A program made the position numbers and the translations under genes. Below, piece after piece: positions 1-10,173 of a stretch of DNA of 64,000 bases. Every line of letters starts with the position of its first letter. Within the stretch, counting starts at the first letter, position 1. Source of the DNA: Eutypella sp. D-1 (lineage: Eukaryota; Ascomycota; Sordariomycetes; Xylariales; Diatrypaceae); contig JAJTTP010000004.1 in the NCBI GenBank assembly GCA_023313575.1, forward strand, positions 2,170,001 through 2,234,000. The letters are read 5' to 3'. The notes beneath the pieces were generated by a model. That model was not told the DNA's origin. It was given only the letters and a program-made list of their open reading frames with translations, and did not search any database.

Positions 1-469
1 GCTGTGCGCTGCGGCCCCCCTTTAACAATTCTCCCGCGTGAACTAGGGCTCCTCGAGAAGAAATGGCTAGAATTAGACCAAGAAATACGTATCTGAATCA
101 AGGACGCACTGTCCACGGGGAAGAGATTGGGTTGTGGCTGAAGGAAAAGGGAACAGCGGACCTGCATCCTCCGCGTATTGCCTGTTCGAGACATCGGCGC
201 GGACGGGGCACGGCGGGCGACAGTGGATAGCTAGGTAGTTAGCAATGCGCCAGTCTATTCGACGGGATTTATGTGAGTTCGAAGTGGTATATTCATAGAT
301 ATATATATCTACTTGGCAGAGAAATTCTCGACGATCAACTAATTCTGGTTTATGCTTGTCTGATCGACTCCCTTTTCAGCTGCTGGTAATTAAGGACCGG
401 GCTCCTCTTATCTCACCGTATCGTATTTTTGGGTTAATCTCAGGGACACAACATTAGCTGAACAGGAAC
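1..469. other. Upstream intergenic region
   Basis: I see no coding exon here. The stretch is the likely promoter of the secreted-protein gene that starts at 470, with an AT-rich segment (repeated ATATAT around 296-310) and a short leader that ends ACAGGAACATG. Confidence 0.5.
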
Positions 470-1137
470 ATGCGCTTGTCGACTCCGTCTCCGATCGCCT
501 TGGTGGCGGCTGCCGTTGCGGTGGGCCTAGCGAGCGCAAAGCCGGAGCAGATCCGCGCAGTGCAGGACCCGATCTTTCACCTGTACTTACAGGCGTATCC
601 AGAGGACCGTGGGTTTTCTTTTCTCCTGTCCAATCTCTCCCTTCCTTCGTTTCCCACCCCCCAACCCCATCTCATCCGTCCGAGATGTTGACCAGCTTCT
701 GTACTCGACAGCCACGATCCCCGTGATGGGTCCCGAGGCCGGGAGCGAGTACTTCGACATCGGGGCGTCGATCCGCAGCACGAACACGAGCGCGTACCTA
801 AATATCGCCGGGGGCGAGGACACGTCGTACAAGACGCTCGCGTTCGCGGAAGACGGGCCCGAGACTAGCGGTTGGGGGCTCGAAGGTACGTTACATGCGA
901 GTGGCTACAAGTGAGCAGGACAATGCTGATGGGATGGGATGGGCCTATTCGGTCTTCGCACGCACAGGCGATACTATCATCACGACGACGGGCAGCGAGT
1001 GGGGTCGGCAACTCAACTTCCTCGCCTGCCAGCTCGAGGGCCAGTACTGGCAGGTGTACCTGCAGACGGGCAGCGAGACGCCGGCCGGGCGGACGTGCTC
1101 GAATTACCAGACGTTGCACTTGCCTTGTCTGTGTTGA
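470..1137 (+). CDS. Small conserved secreted protein (three exons)
   Basis: Exons 470-608, 712-885 and 968-1137 join in frame to a protein of about 160 residues. The introns (103 and 82 nt) begin GTGGGT and GTACGT and end CAG. The first 23 residues are a typical signal peptide: MRLST start, Ala/Val-rich core, likely cut after ASA. The mature part begins with a QDPIFHLYLQ-type segment, continues with GPEAGSEYFDIG and STNTSAYLNI, and ends SNYQTLHLPCLC, with cysteines in the last third and at the C-terminus. From memory this pattern belongs to a widespread family of hypothetical secreted proteins in Sordariomycetes; I know no assigned function. Its small size, secretion signal and C-terminal cysteines fit an extracellular protein and would be compatible with an effector-like role, which is inference. 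The first acceptor (711/712) is the least certain boundary. Confidence 0.8.
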
Positions 1138-1663
1138 GCGGGTTAGGTGGTCTATGGCTTTGGGTGGGGAACAGTTATGTATGAGAGGAAAACATGAGTT
1201 ACCGCGGCTCAAGTGGGGAGTGAATTGGCATCTCATTTGTTTTTGTGTGTATATATATACAGGTCGTTCGGCATGCTATATACCTCAACGACGTAATCGC
1301 AATCAGCGAAATATTGTTCTCTTCCCCGCCCGAACCGAACGCCTCTCCATGCATATTCTCCCGTGTCGTGTTGTGGTCTGTCTTCGATCGTACACATGTA
1401 CATGGCTGCTGTTCTTCTCAGCTTCATTCGCCCAGACGTACCAAGACATAATCAAGACGTGTAGTTCTCCCTGTCGTCTAAATTCCACTCGTATGTGATT
1501 CATCCATCGTTCTCATTTTTGGGGGCACCGAGTCGAAGAGGAATCGTAACGTATTGTTGCATCGCCGCTTGAGTTGGCCCCTCCGTCTCCGTAAAATCAA
1601 AACCCAGTCTCTGAACATCAGCGGCGCCCGCCTCTCTGTCAACCCACACTTCCCCACCTTCCA

Positions 1664-2031
1664 CTACCTCTTTTTCCTCGGCTGTGACGTGAGCTTGTCC
1701 TTGAAGCGGGCGAGATGGTAGTTGACCTCGCTGCCCTTCGGGGGCGAGGGCTGAGGCCCATCCATGCAGTTCCGCAGGGCCTGCTCGACATTGGCGCACC
1801 CGGCGGCGTTGTATCCGGCCGAGGCCCAGCACGCTATATTCGAACAACAATACCAGGTCAGCCTTCCCTGGCCTTTCTTTCCATATTGCATTCCCACATG
1901 TGGTTTGGTCAATACGTACCTAATACTGAGGACATGACGCTCATGCAGGGCCGCTCACGCTTGCCGTTGGGGTTGCGCACCCGCAGGATCTTGAGCGGGG
2001 GGAGACGGATAGGTTTTTGAGAAGCCGACAT
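1664..2031 (-). CDS. MRP10: Mitochondrial small-subunit ribosomal protein mS37 (Mrp10), twin CX9C
   Basis: Exon 1 is 2031-1920 and exon 2 is 1833-1664 on the minus strand, giving 93 residues. The 86-nt intron runs from GTACGT at 1919 to TATAG ending at 1834. The protein has a basic N-terminus (IRLPPLKILRVRNPNGKRER) followed by a twin CX9C coiled-coil-helix pair: C29-X9-C39 and C50-X9-C60. The rest matches the fungal Mrp10/mS37 family well, including NAAGCANVEQALRNCMDG, and the C-terminus is lysine/arginine rich. Known role of the family: a small-subunit mitoribosome protein, imported and disulfide-folded through the Mia40 pathway. It is convergent with the secreted-protein gene to its left, about 530 bp between stops. 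Length and cysteine spacing are normal. Confidence 0.93.
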
Positions 2032-2982
2032 GGTTGGCGTAGGACTGGAACTGGGAATGACAGTGGGAGTAGAAGTGGGTAAAGTATGATGAGTGTTGTG
2101 TTGCCCTCGCCGACGCCGATTTTAACGGATCGCAGGTTTGCGAATTTCGAGTTTCGAATTTCTCAATTCGCACCTTCCAAGCTTCCGATGGTTATCGAGA
2201 CCCAAGACTTTTAGCTGCACGCACGGGATCAGCTAGGCTATTTCAATACTAGTAAAAGCACGTGACTTCTATCAAGATACAAAGTACTTGGTGTTCTATG
2301 CCAAAATATATTATCTTATCTGATCAATCTCCCTGACCCTTCAATCCTTAGCGGGTCCGGTCTTGGCAAGTCAATATTCCCGAGATATTTCCTAGAAAAG
2401 GGGCCAGTCCGCCAGTGCTGTGAAAGTCCGCGATTCACTACGTAAAGATACGAATAAGACCTTCCTTTGCCGCCGAATAATTATGTGAAACGTAACGCTA
2501 TGGCCGCCGCAAGTGCTTCGATCATGTTGATTCAACAGCAATAACCTAGCCGTAATCCACAGGTCCGTCTTAACATATAGTCACTATCAAGTCGTTCGCT
2601 ACACTGCTACATGATAGGCACGGCATAGTAAGTAAATGATTACTTCCGAGCCGCTACACTTTTATAACTACAAGAAGGTTGAATACTCAAGTAAAATTAT
2701 TAAGCTTGCTCACATTTTAATAAAATCTCGTATATTAAATATACGAGCAGTTTTAAGGTTTTGCTGCTATAAGAAAGAACCTTAAGTCCTAGGGTAGCTA
2801 GTATATATAAATAAAGCAATCCTTTACCATTGAGTTAGTGATACCTTTCGTCTTGATATTTACTCACGATACCTACCCTATATCTGTCACTTTAATCTTT
2901 TAAGTGTGATAAACAACATATAGAAACAAGAACGATAACGCCTTCGACTGTACTGAATCAGATTGAAAAAACCTCATACAAC
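2032..2982. other. Intergenic, AT-rich, no gene seen
   Basis: This stretch separates the divergent mS37 gene and the small cationic protein gene and should hold both promoters. It contains a short inverted repeat around AAAATCTCGTATATT at about 2724-2750 and AT-rich segments, but no ORF with coding character. Confidence 0.5.
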
Positions 2983-3354
2983 ATGTTTCAACGACTACGA
3001 GATCGGCTTCGGCATAAACGAAACGAACATGCTTTAGAACCGACTCCGCAAGGGACTTTTAGCAAATGGCTGAAGCGTAGGATAGACCAAGCAGCTTTCC
3101 AAAAAGATCGGTATCGTGCCTTGAAAAATTCCCATGGCACCACCGGATCTGTTAACGAGTCACCTACTTCTGAGCCACCTACTGAAAAGTCGCACACCGA
3201 GAAACATCTTTTGGTGGAAAAAGTGTCCACTAACAAGTCACCTATGGAAGAGCCACCGACTGAAAAGTCACCTTCACCCGGGTCCGACACCAAGCCACAT
3301 CTGGATCCTGTAGCTGCGGATGTCATGGCTTATTTCGGAGCCGTTATGACATAA
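2983..3354 (+). CDS. Small protein with cationic N-terminus and Pro/Glu/Thr-rich repeats
   Basis: A single 123-residue ORF with a good fungal start context (ACAACATG) after an A-rich leader. Residues 1-13 (MFQRLRDRLRHKR) form a strongly basic amphipathic helix, followed by a second basic block, KWLKRRI, near residue 30. The middle (about residues 55-100) contains imperfect copies of an 11-residue unit of the type SPMEEPPTEKS. The C-terminus has a short hydrophobic segment, VAADVMAYFGAV. I do not recognise a family. The architecture (basic amphipathic start, low-complexity linker with Pro/Glu/Thr repeats, short hydrophobic end) resembles the two proteins encoded near 60.0-61.0 kb, suggesting a local gene family. 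The basic helix could bind membranes or nucleic acid; that is inference. Confidence 0.5.
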   Translation: MFQRLRDRLRHKRNEHALEPTPQGTFSKWLKRRIDQAAFQKDRYRALKNSHGTTGSVNESPTSEPPTEKSHTEKHLLVEKVSTNKSPMEEPPTEKSPSPGSDTKPHLDPVAADVMAYFGAVMT

Positions 3355-4311
3355 GGCATTTGTTATAAACCTTCTATTCCAAGATAACAAGATACCCGCT
3401 AATTAGTCAAGTCCCCCTTTTCGTATGAATAGGGCAGATATAATGTTTAGATAACCACTACTTTCTCTCGCTCTTCAGCGATCAATCTAAGCAATCATAT
3501 CCCCTTACTGCTTCTGTTATCCAAAATCAAAACCAGTGGTGATGGTCTTGTGACAGCATTATAAGAGGTTGCGTGTGGCGGCTGGCCTATATGCTAGCAG
3601 GACTGCTGGGGATCTGAGCGACATAACGCTAGTCGTATCTGGTGATATAAGAGACATAGGGTTTTATGAGTAGCTAAGTTGTATTATAAGCTGGCTATCT
3701 TTTTAAGTTTTTTTTTTCTTTGCTGTAGAGATTGGCTATATATCTTCTTCCTTTGGTAGTGATTGTGGTGATTCATGGTAGGATGGGATCAACTGGATTG
3801 GATATTTCCACCTGATCCATGTTACGTGACCTGTTATTATCACGGTAGTTTTAAAAGGATGGCGTCGAAAAGGGATGTTGAATTCATGGTGTTGTGGGAC
3901 ACTATATCCTGTTTATAATATCTACAGCAGTTGAATTACACAGCTGGATATGTCCTCGTCCTGCGGTTTCCTCCTTCATTTGCTAATAATGTACCGTGTT
4001 CCCACCTTAGGCACTGCGTAAAGCTGGTGAGCTAATAGGTATCTATAGATATAATCATTATGGTTCACCTGAATCCTAGTAACTATAGTTGCCAGCCATA
4101 CATTATTTTGTCCGGCACCTGCCACCCTAAGAAAATCGTCACTGGCGACCCACAATTAAGGGGTTACATTACGTATTCTCTACTTCTTACTCGTCTTCAC
4201 CGAGCCCCTGAATTCTGGGCTGATATCTCGTGCATGAAAATTCCAGCGAACGTCCAATTGAATGAGCAATAGAGATTGAAGAAATGATATATCCTCCCAG
4301 CCCCGGCGCCG
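3355..4311. other. Intergenic, no gene seen
   Basis: AT-rich sequence between convergent genes. A poly-T run lies at about 3707-3718. No RNA gene, repeat or coding exon was recognised. Confidence 0.45.
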
Positions 4312-5448
4312 TCAACCTGAACTCTCCAGCGCCTTCAGAGAGGCGTACACTTGGATGGCGCCCTCGATGCTCTGGACAAGCCCAAAGAAGATGGTCAGAA
4401 TCAGGATGACGATGGCGACCCAGAATGTGTACCACTGGACGCCGCTGCGGCGGTCGCGCCACCACTGACCTAGCGTTCGTGGCTCTGCCTCATCGAACAC
4501 CTGCTTCAGCAGAACCAACTTGTCGCGCCAGAATCGGAACTGCTCGATCTGCCGCAGCTCCGCCTTCAGCTGCCCGCAACGCACCGCGCGCCGGTCGAGC
4601 GGTGGAAAGTATTTCATTGTCGACTGACTTCTGGCGAACCATTTCTGTGTCTTGTGATCCGTCATCGGTAATAGAAGTGCTAGCGTGCGTAGCGTCTCGG
4701 CTGCTAGGCCATCAGGGAGGAGGCTTTCATTACTATTGGCTCTTGAGTCAGTGCCCCATCATTAGACTAGGTCATAGGAGGAGTTTGGGACATATTGTTA
4801 CCTTCTCACTTGCTGCTCGAGAAAGGATGCATGGTGGAAGACATGGACTTTCGTGTCATCGTCTGTCAGGCGTAGATGATCCAATAGGTTATCTGTCCAT
4901 ATGATTTCGATGCCGGCTATCTCAACAATGTTCTTCGCCACGAAGTCCTTATCCAGTCTGGTATTCTCATGTTTTAGAGCGGGATTTCCAGGGAAGACTT
5001 CGGCTAGATGCTCTCTCAGAGGTCCGCGTTTCCAGTTAAGCACGGTCCTCCCGGAGAAGGCATTGCGCAAGCTGCCACAGTCGCACATGAGGAGTAAGGT
5101 GGCCGACAGATTGATATAGTTCTCTAGCATCTCCACTGCATTGACATGCGACTCTTTCTGTTTATATCGCACTGAATTTTGTATCTCCTCCTTGCCAACA
5201 CCTGCTCTCAACAGTCGGACAACTTCGATAATATCGTAATGTGTTCTTGCCGCAATAGAGCGCCCGTTGTCATTTAGTGCATAGACGGTCATTCTATTGT
5301 AATATCTCCAGAAACTCTCAAGATCAATAAAACCACCCAGGTAACATTGTGCATCGACATTCCCCCAAAATTCGAGCGAGATGTTAGCTTTCTCTAATGG
5401 TCCGATGGTCTCGGTAAGGCGAGTCGGAATAAGTTCAACGGTGTTCAT
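4312..5448 (-). CDS. Conserved fungal protein with C-terminal transmembrane segment
   Basis: Exon 1 is 5448-4802 and exon 2 is 4723-4312, separated by a 78-nt intron that starts GTAACA at 4801. The first in-frame ATG is at 5448-5446; the frame stays open upstream but has only a TTG there. The protein is 352 residues. The soluble part carries the segment TKVHVFHHASFLEQQ just before the splice site. The last 50 residues hold one hydrophobic span (WYTFWVAIVILILTIFFGLV) after a basic WWRDRR motif, so the N-terminal domain probably faces the cytosol, anchored by the tail. From memory, this C-terminus is very common among uncharacterised Sordariomycete proteins; I know no function. It is transcribed divergently from the protease/PNGase-like gene, with about 750 bp between start codons. 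An additional upstream exon cannot be excluded. Confidence 0.75.
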
Positions 5449-6196
5449 AATTGATGTCTCCAATTACGAGTAGACTGAGCTCGAGCTTGGAGTCGTAGGT
5501 ACAAGTCCTGAACAAAACCATTCAGTACTTTGACCACATTCACTATTAGTATACCGAGTCTGTGCTGTATATTATTGACAATGATGCGCGTGCCGTAAAA
5601 GGTCAGGCAACATCAGGAATTCCGCGACTAGATGCCTAGGCAACCTACCGTTTTGGCTACGGCACAAAAACACATACTAAATCCCACCCTCCTCAACCAT
5701 AGTACATATCATGGTGGTAGCATCTCAGCAGGCACAGCCTCACAGGCCAGGCAGATTCTAATAGCTCCGCCGCTTTGCCCAATGGCCAATGAAAAGTGGC
5801 GTTTAATGTAGCAGGGTTTCGCCAAATAGGAGGCCCTCAAATGCATATTCGACAGAATGCCACGTCATACCTCTCCCGGGCGTAATCCTTGGGAACATAC
5901 ATTGCAGTCACCCGAGCCTGCTCCTTGTTGCGGATTGGTCATCTATCTTGGATCTCCAACTATATATGTCAGGGGTGGTATATGTATATATGGCTGTAAG
6001 CAATAGTATGATTGCCACAAGTGTATTCACCAATCTTTTGTGCCCCGATGGTGCAACGGTATGGTGGAGTAGTAACACTCCTTTTCTTTGCTTTCTTTAC
6101 AAAAGCAACGAACATAACTTTCCCGAGTATAAGCTGTGAAATTCCTCCCGATATAGCAGAAAATCAAATTCTTGGCATCAAGCTTTACGTCTGACG
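5449..6196. promoter_or_regulatory. Shared divergent intergenic region
   Basis: This roughly 750-bp stretch lies between the start codons of two divergent genes and must contain both promoters. TATA-like ATATATG sequences occur near 5962-5992. Nothing else was recognised. Confidence 0.4.
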
Positions 6197-9100
6197 ATGG
6201 GCGACGCCTCTATCTCATCTTTCCTGGAAGGAAGCCAAGACAGGACATGGCCTCACCCGGAAAAGTCCGTCGGCCGCTTCATCTGTAGGAAAGGGTACGA
6301 TTCAATTTGGACAGCCCAAGGAGCCGCGCGCGACACATTGAAGACCGTTGAACGGGAAATCAAAGAGTTTTTAGACCGTTCTACTGAGCCTATCTCTAGC
6401 TGGGTAACATAGTCAATATACATGATTGGTCGTACCCCACAGAATGCAAGACCTATCATAATCTTCTGTTGCGAGAACAGGAAACACCGTGGTGACATAA
6501 GAGCCGCCATTAAACAGAGCGGACTGTTGGATAATTACCCTGGTATCAAGACCGGGGACATGCCGCGACCCCCCGACTTTGGTCAGCTTGTTTCCCTAGC
6601 TAATGAAGTGGATTTGGGTTATGACACAAGACTCTATCTTAGATCGTCGCCAGTAGCCCGTGGTGCGCGACTCGTCACTATTGGAAGCACAGATGATGAG
6701 CACGTGCCTTGGTTGGCTAAGTCAACGATTGGCGGGGTTATTCAAGTTGAGGATCGATATTTTTACACGACTGCAGCACATCCGTTTCGGAATGGCAAAG
6801 GGGCTCCCAGCCAGATTGGTGGCTCCAATAACGATACCAGTGGCTGTAAGGTCATGGATGACGATTGTGCTAGTTTTAGTTTCGACGAAGACTCACAGCC
6901 GGAACTTCAAGTCGAAGACGATTACCTTAGTCTCGACGAATACTCACAGTCGAGTGCTGAAGCTAAAGGCGATAGCCCTGGTCTCGACGAATACTCATGG
7001 TCGGAGCATGAAGCCGAAGACGATAGCCCTAGTCTTGACCAAGACTTGCAGCCATTGCACAGTATTATTGATCCCGCTAGCGTCGAACAGAAGTCGTACC
7101 ACGAAGGACATCGGACAATCATGAATGAGGAAACATCTACGCTTGGATTTCAACAAGCCCAGCCGTCATTTTCGGACGAAAGTTCGAAACAGAACCTTAC
7201 AAATGTGGGAATGGAGCAGATGCTGTACTTCGATTACTACGAAGGAGTGTCCTTCTCTACGAAGGAAAGCCCGGTGACTGGATTGGATTGGGCTTTGATC
7301 GAGGCTACCAAACCCACACACTGCACAGGAAATGTCAGAACACTCGACCGGAAGCGAGCCGTAGTGAACTCTGTTGTCACAAACGTACCCGATGGTACTC
7401 TTGTCTTTGCCTCAACAGCTCGTGGTGTCAAAAGGGGAACTCTGTCCGCAACCGCGTTATACGTGCAATTTCCAAATAGCAAAGGGTTCCGAAAGATGTT
7501 TGCGGCGAGATTGGCGACCGAGCTCGAAAAGGGCGATTGTGGCTCCTGGATCGTGAACGAAGAGACTGGCGACCTATACGGTCATATTGTCGCAGGAACG
7601 CCTGGTTCGGGAATGGCCCTGGTAGCGCCATTTACCGATGTATTTAAGGACATTGAACACCATTTCGGATCCATCCCAATGCTTCCACATTCGCCATTTC
7701 CACCTTCGAGAGACCCATCTCATTCAGTCCAGTGTTTCCTACGCACACTTAACCGATTAGGAAATGAGAAGCTGCGAGCCTCGATGGGAACTGGAAAACA
7801 GGGCTCTGCGAATGACTCTGCTGGGCGAGAAGAAGGCCAGAATACTGCCCGTGAGGCCAAACTAGCCGAACTAGTGAAAATGATCCTAGAAAAGCGATCT
7901 GATACTACGGAGAGCTTGTTTACGATTAGCTCAATCGCTCAGTTCCAAGACATCATGAGGCTCACGAGATTGAGTGCTCTCGAGGCAAAGCGATCATCCA
8001 CAAATGGATTTGTCGGTAATGACGGAGCAAGTAAGATCACATGGATTGGAACACGACCTGTTCGGCTGAGAAGAGGAGCGAGCCTAGCAGTTCCTTACTT
8101 CAAGGGCGACGTGATCCCGATAGAGCCTGCCAGACTTAAAATAGGTGCCCAAGAGATTCATCAGTCTATAATGACCTGTTGGTCTGCCATAGCAATGTGG
8201 GAAGACCCCGAACAGCAAAAAAAGGCACTAGCACGTATTCCATACGACACTCTTCTGCAGGACGCATCTGAAGCTCAATTGGAATTCCGGGATACAGCTA
8301 TGTCAAGTAGAGGTTTGATACCCCCCGGGCCTCAGGACTGCCTTATTTACGTAATACTACGCTGGTTTCGAAAACACGTCTTCAATTTATTTCTTTTACC
8401 TGACTGCGACCCTAACCGCTGCCCTTTCAGGTTGGAGGAACCAACCGCAGAGGAGAAAATGCGAGGCGCGGATCACGTCGAATTTTACTTGTGCCACCAT
8501 AGATACTCAACGAGATGGATCTCATTATACCAACCAATAGATCCGCTTGTGCTGATGGAACGGGGATTGGGGAGCGTTCTTGACTGGGCTATCTACTTTG
8601 GTCTTCTCTGTCGCGCGGTTGGTAGTCAAGCCCGCTTGATATGGAACGGCACGAAGTACGCTTGGGTCGAAGCGTACTCTGCATCTGCTCAAAGATGGGT
8701 ATCTGTGGATCTACTTACAGGAGAGTGGGATATGCCGCAGAGATGCCTTGATGGTTGGTTCGGAGAGACAACAGAGCGACGGGCCCTTGTGGCTAAGTGG
8801 GAAGCATTTCCTCGTATACCGCGCCCTGATGATAGGCATGAAGTAGTACGCTGGGTGGAACAGATGTCGTACTGCATCGCATTATCAAATGACGGAGCAA
8901 CGGACGTTACATGGAGGTACTTGAGGCATGATCTATGTCGCACCAGAGATTATGAAGAAGTCGTCTTGCATGCCATTGAGCAAATACGAGGCGACAGACG
9001 CTCTACGATACCCGAGGAGAAAAAGGCCCAATTGCAAAAGGAGGAGGACATGGAGCGGATACAGCTTTATGGCCATCGGGTCCCACGACTTCTTAATCGT

Positions 9101-9208
9101 ATCGAAACTCGATACCGGGAAGAAATGGACCAGGAAGACCAGGACAGCATGTACAGCATGGACGGCATAGACAGTGTGGACAGCCAGGACAGCCAGGACA
9201 GCCTATAA
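6197..9208 (+). pseudogene. Chymotrypsin-fold protease-like / degenerate PNGase-like fusion gene, interrupted by one in-frame TAG
   Basis: One continuous reading frame runs from ATG 6197 to the stop at 9208, broken only by TAG at 6410-6412; the next in-frame ATG is 6422, four codons on. Counting from 6422 (928 residues): residues 82-415 look like a chymotrypsin fold, with a His motif TTAAHPF (H120), an Asp motif GLDWALIE (D289) and the nucleophile loop KGDCGSW (C373 where trypsins have Ser). An acidic insert with 17-residue repeats lies at about 155-210. Residues 605-840 resemble the peptide:N-glycanase transglutaminase core: WFRKHVF, a CX4C zinc-site remnant (C662, C667) plus C691, DWAIYFGLLCRAVG, WVSVD, and MSYCIALSNDGATDV. 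The PNGase catalytic Cys and His positions appear to be V719 and Y746; Asp is kept (D763), so N-glycanase activity is unlikely. The C-terminus is Asp/Ser repeat rich. It may be a nonsense allele, an edited transcript, or a gene that starts at 6422. Confidence 0.75.
6884..7040 (+). repeat. 51-nt imperfect tandem repeat coding acidic 17-residue units
   Basis: About three copies of a unit coding for SLDEYSQS-EAEDDSP-type peptides lie inside the protease-like domain, between the His and Asp motifs. The copies have diverged (SLDEYSQSSAEAKGDSP, then GLDEYSWSEHEAEDDSP). The repeat keeps the frame open, so it is probably a surface loop that expands and contracts. Confidence 0.75.
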
Positions 9209-9931
9209 CCGTAGAACACTCTTTTTTCGCTTTGTTAATAATAATGAATTTCTCCATGCTTTGGTATAGTTTAAAAAGTAAACATCATGATGTCAAATTT
9301 GACAACAGAGGCCTCTCCTAGCTACATTGGATGCAGGGCATGGGATGCAACTACCCTACCTAAGTATGTAGGTATGACCTAGAATTTGATATGAGCGTGC
9401 ATAATTTATGGCGTGACTTGTCTTCCCAGGTGGTCCTCTCATACATATTATGTCCACAGCCACCTTCCTCAGCTGGTATTGAAGGTTATGCGAGTGCTTG
9501 CAATATAAATACCACTCCCCAACCCCCCTGCCCACTTCCTTTCCATTCTTTCCAGCTTTTCTCTTCTTTCTTTATTACGTCGTCTTTGTCATCCTCGTTG
9601 TGGTGTGTTGTGTGCTATGGCCTAATATTTGGAACCCCATCATTTTTATTGGGAACTTCCCTTTGACGGGGGCGGCGGAGGGGGGTTTCTGACGAAGACG
9701 TTGACCAGGGGGCTGGATGGCTAAGAATGGAGATCACTCTTAACGACGGGATAAGGTGATGATATTCTTCGCTATTACGAGGGTATCCTGTCTCACCCAT
9801 AATGTACTATTACCGACCCTCCCCTTAGCTGCTTGATCACCTAATTAACTCGCTCTCTTCTTGAACGCCAGGGGGCGTAAGGGGTAGGCAGCCTGATACT
9901 TACCTACTTAGATACAAAGCCGGGCCCGATA
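9209..9931. promoter_or_regulatory. Intergenic region with promoter-like sequence lacking a downstream gene
   Basis: A TATA-like TATAAAT lies at 9504-9510, followed by a long pyrimidine-rich leader (about 9515-9600), the arrangement usual before a fungal transcription start. No plausible ORF follows: the ATG at about 9616 reads only two codons. The transposon island starts about 330 bp further on. It could be the promoter of a lost or truncated gene or of a noncoding RNA. Confidence 0.35.
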
Positions 9932-10005
9932 CCTCGGCAGGCGTTGGACAAAATAAGTAAGCCACCACCTACCATGCCTTAGTGAAAACAGTGGTTACTC
10001 GATTA

Positions 10006-10173
10006 TGCCCTCGTTTTATGGAGGTACGAAGTACCGGAGTGAAACGAAGGGTTATTATATCGACTTTTTTTTCCACCAAAATTTCTCTGGCTTTCGGACC
10101 CACATGTCCCAAATAGGAAAGTAACTCAATAGGCAGTATGCGATCCGTGCATACATAGCATAAAACGAGGGCA
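10006..10173. mobile_element. 168-bp MITE with 15-bp perfect TIRs and TTA target duplication
   Basis: The left end TGCCCTCGTTTTATG (10006-10020) is perfectly inverted at 10159-10173. The copy is flanked on both sides by TTA (10003-10005 and 10174-10176). A 3-bp TWA duplication is the hallmark of PIF/Harbinger-type elements, so this is probably a non-autonomous Harbinger-like MITE. Unlike the surrounding island it is not AT-biased, which suggests it inserted after the main RIP episode or escaped it. Confidence 0.75.

Noticed and set aside
6403..6441. Treating the TAG region of the protease-like gene as a short intron (GTAACA to CACAG)
   Set aside because: It would be only ~36-39 nt, shorter than every other intron in the window, and the sequence across it reads in frame as plausible protein.
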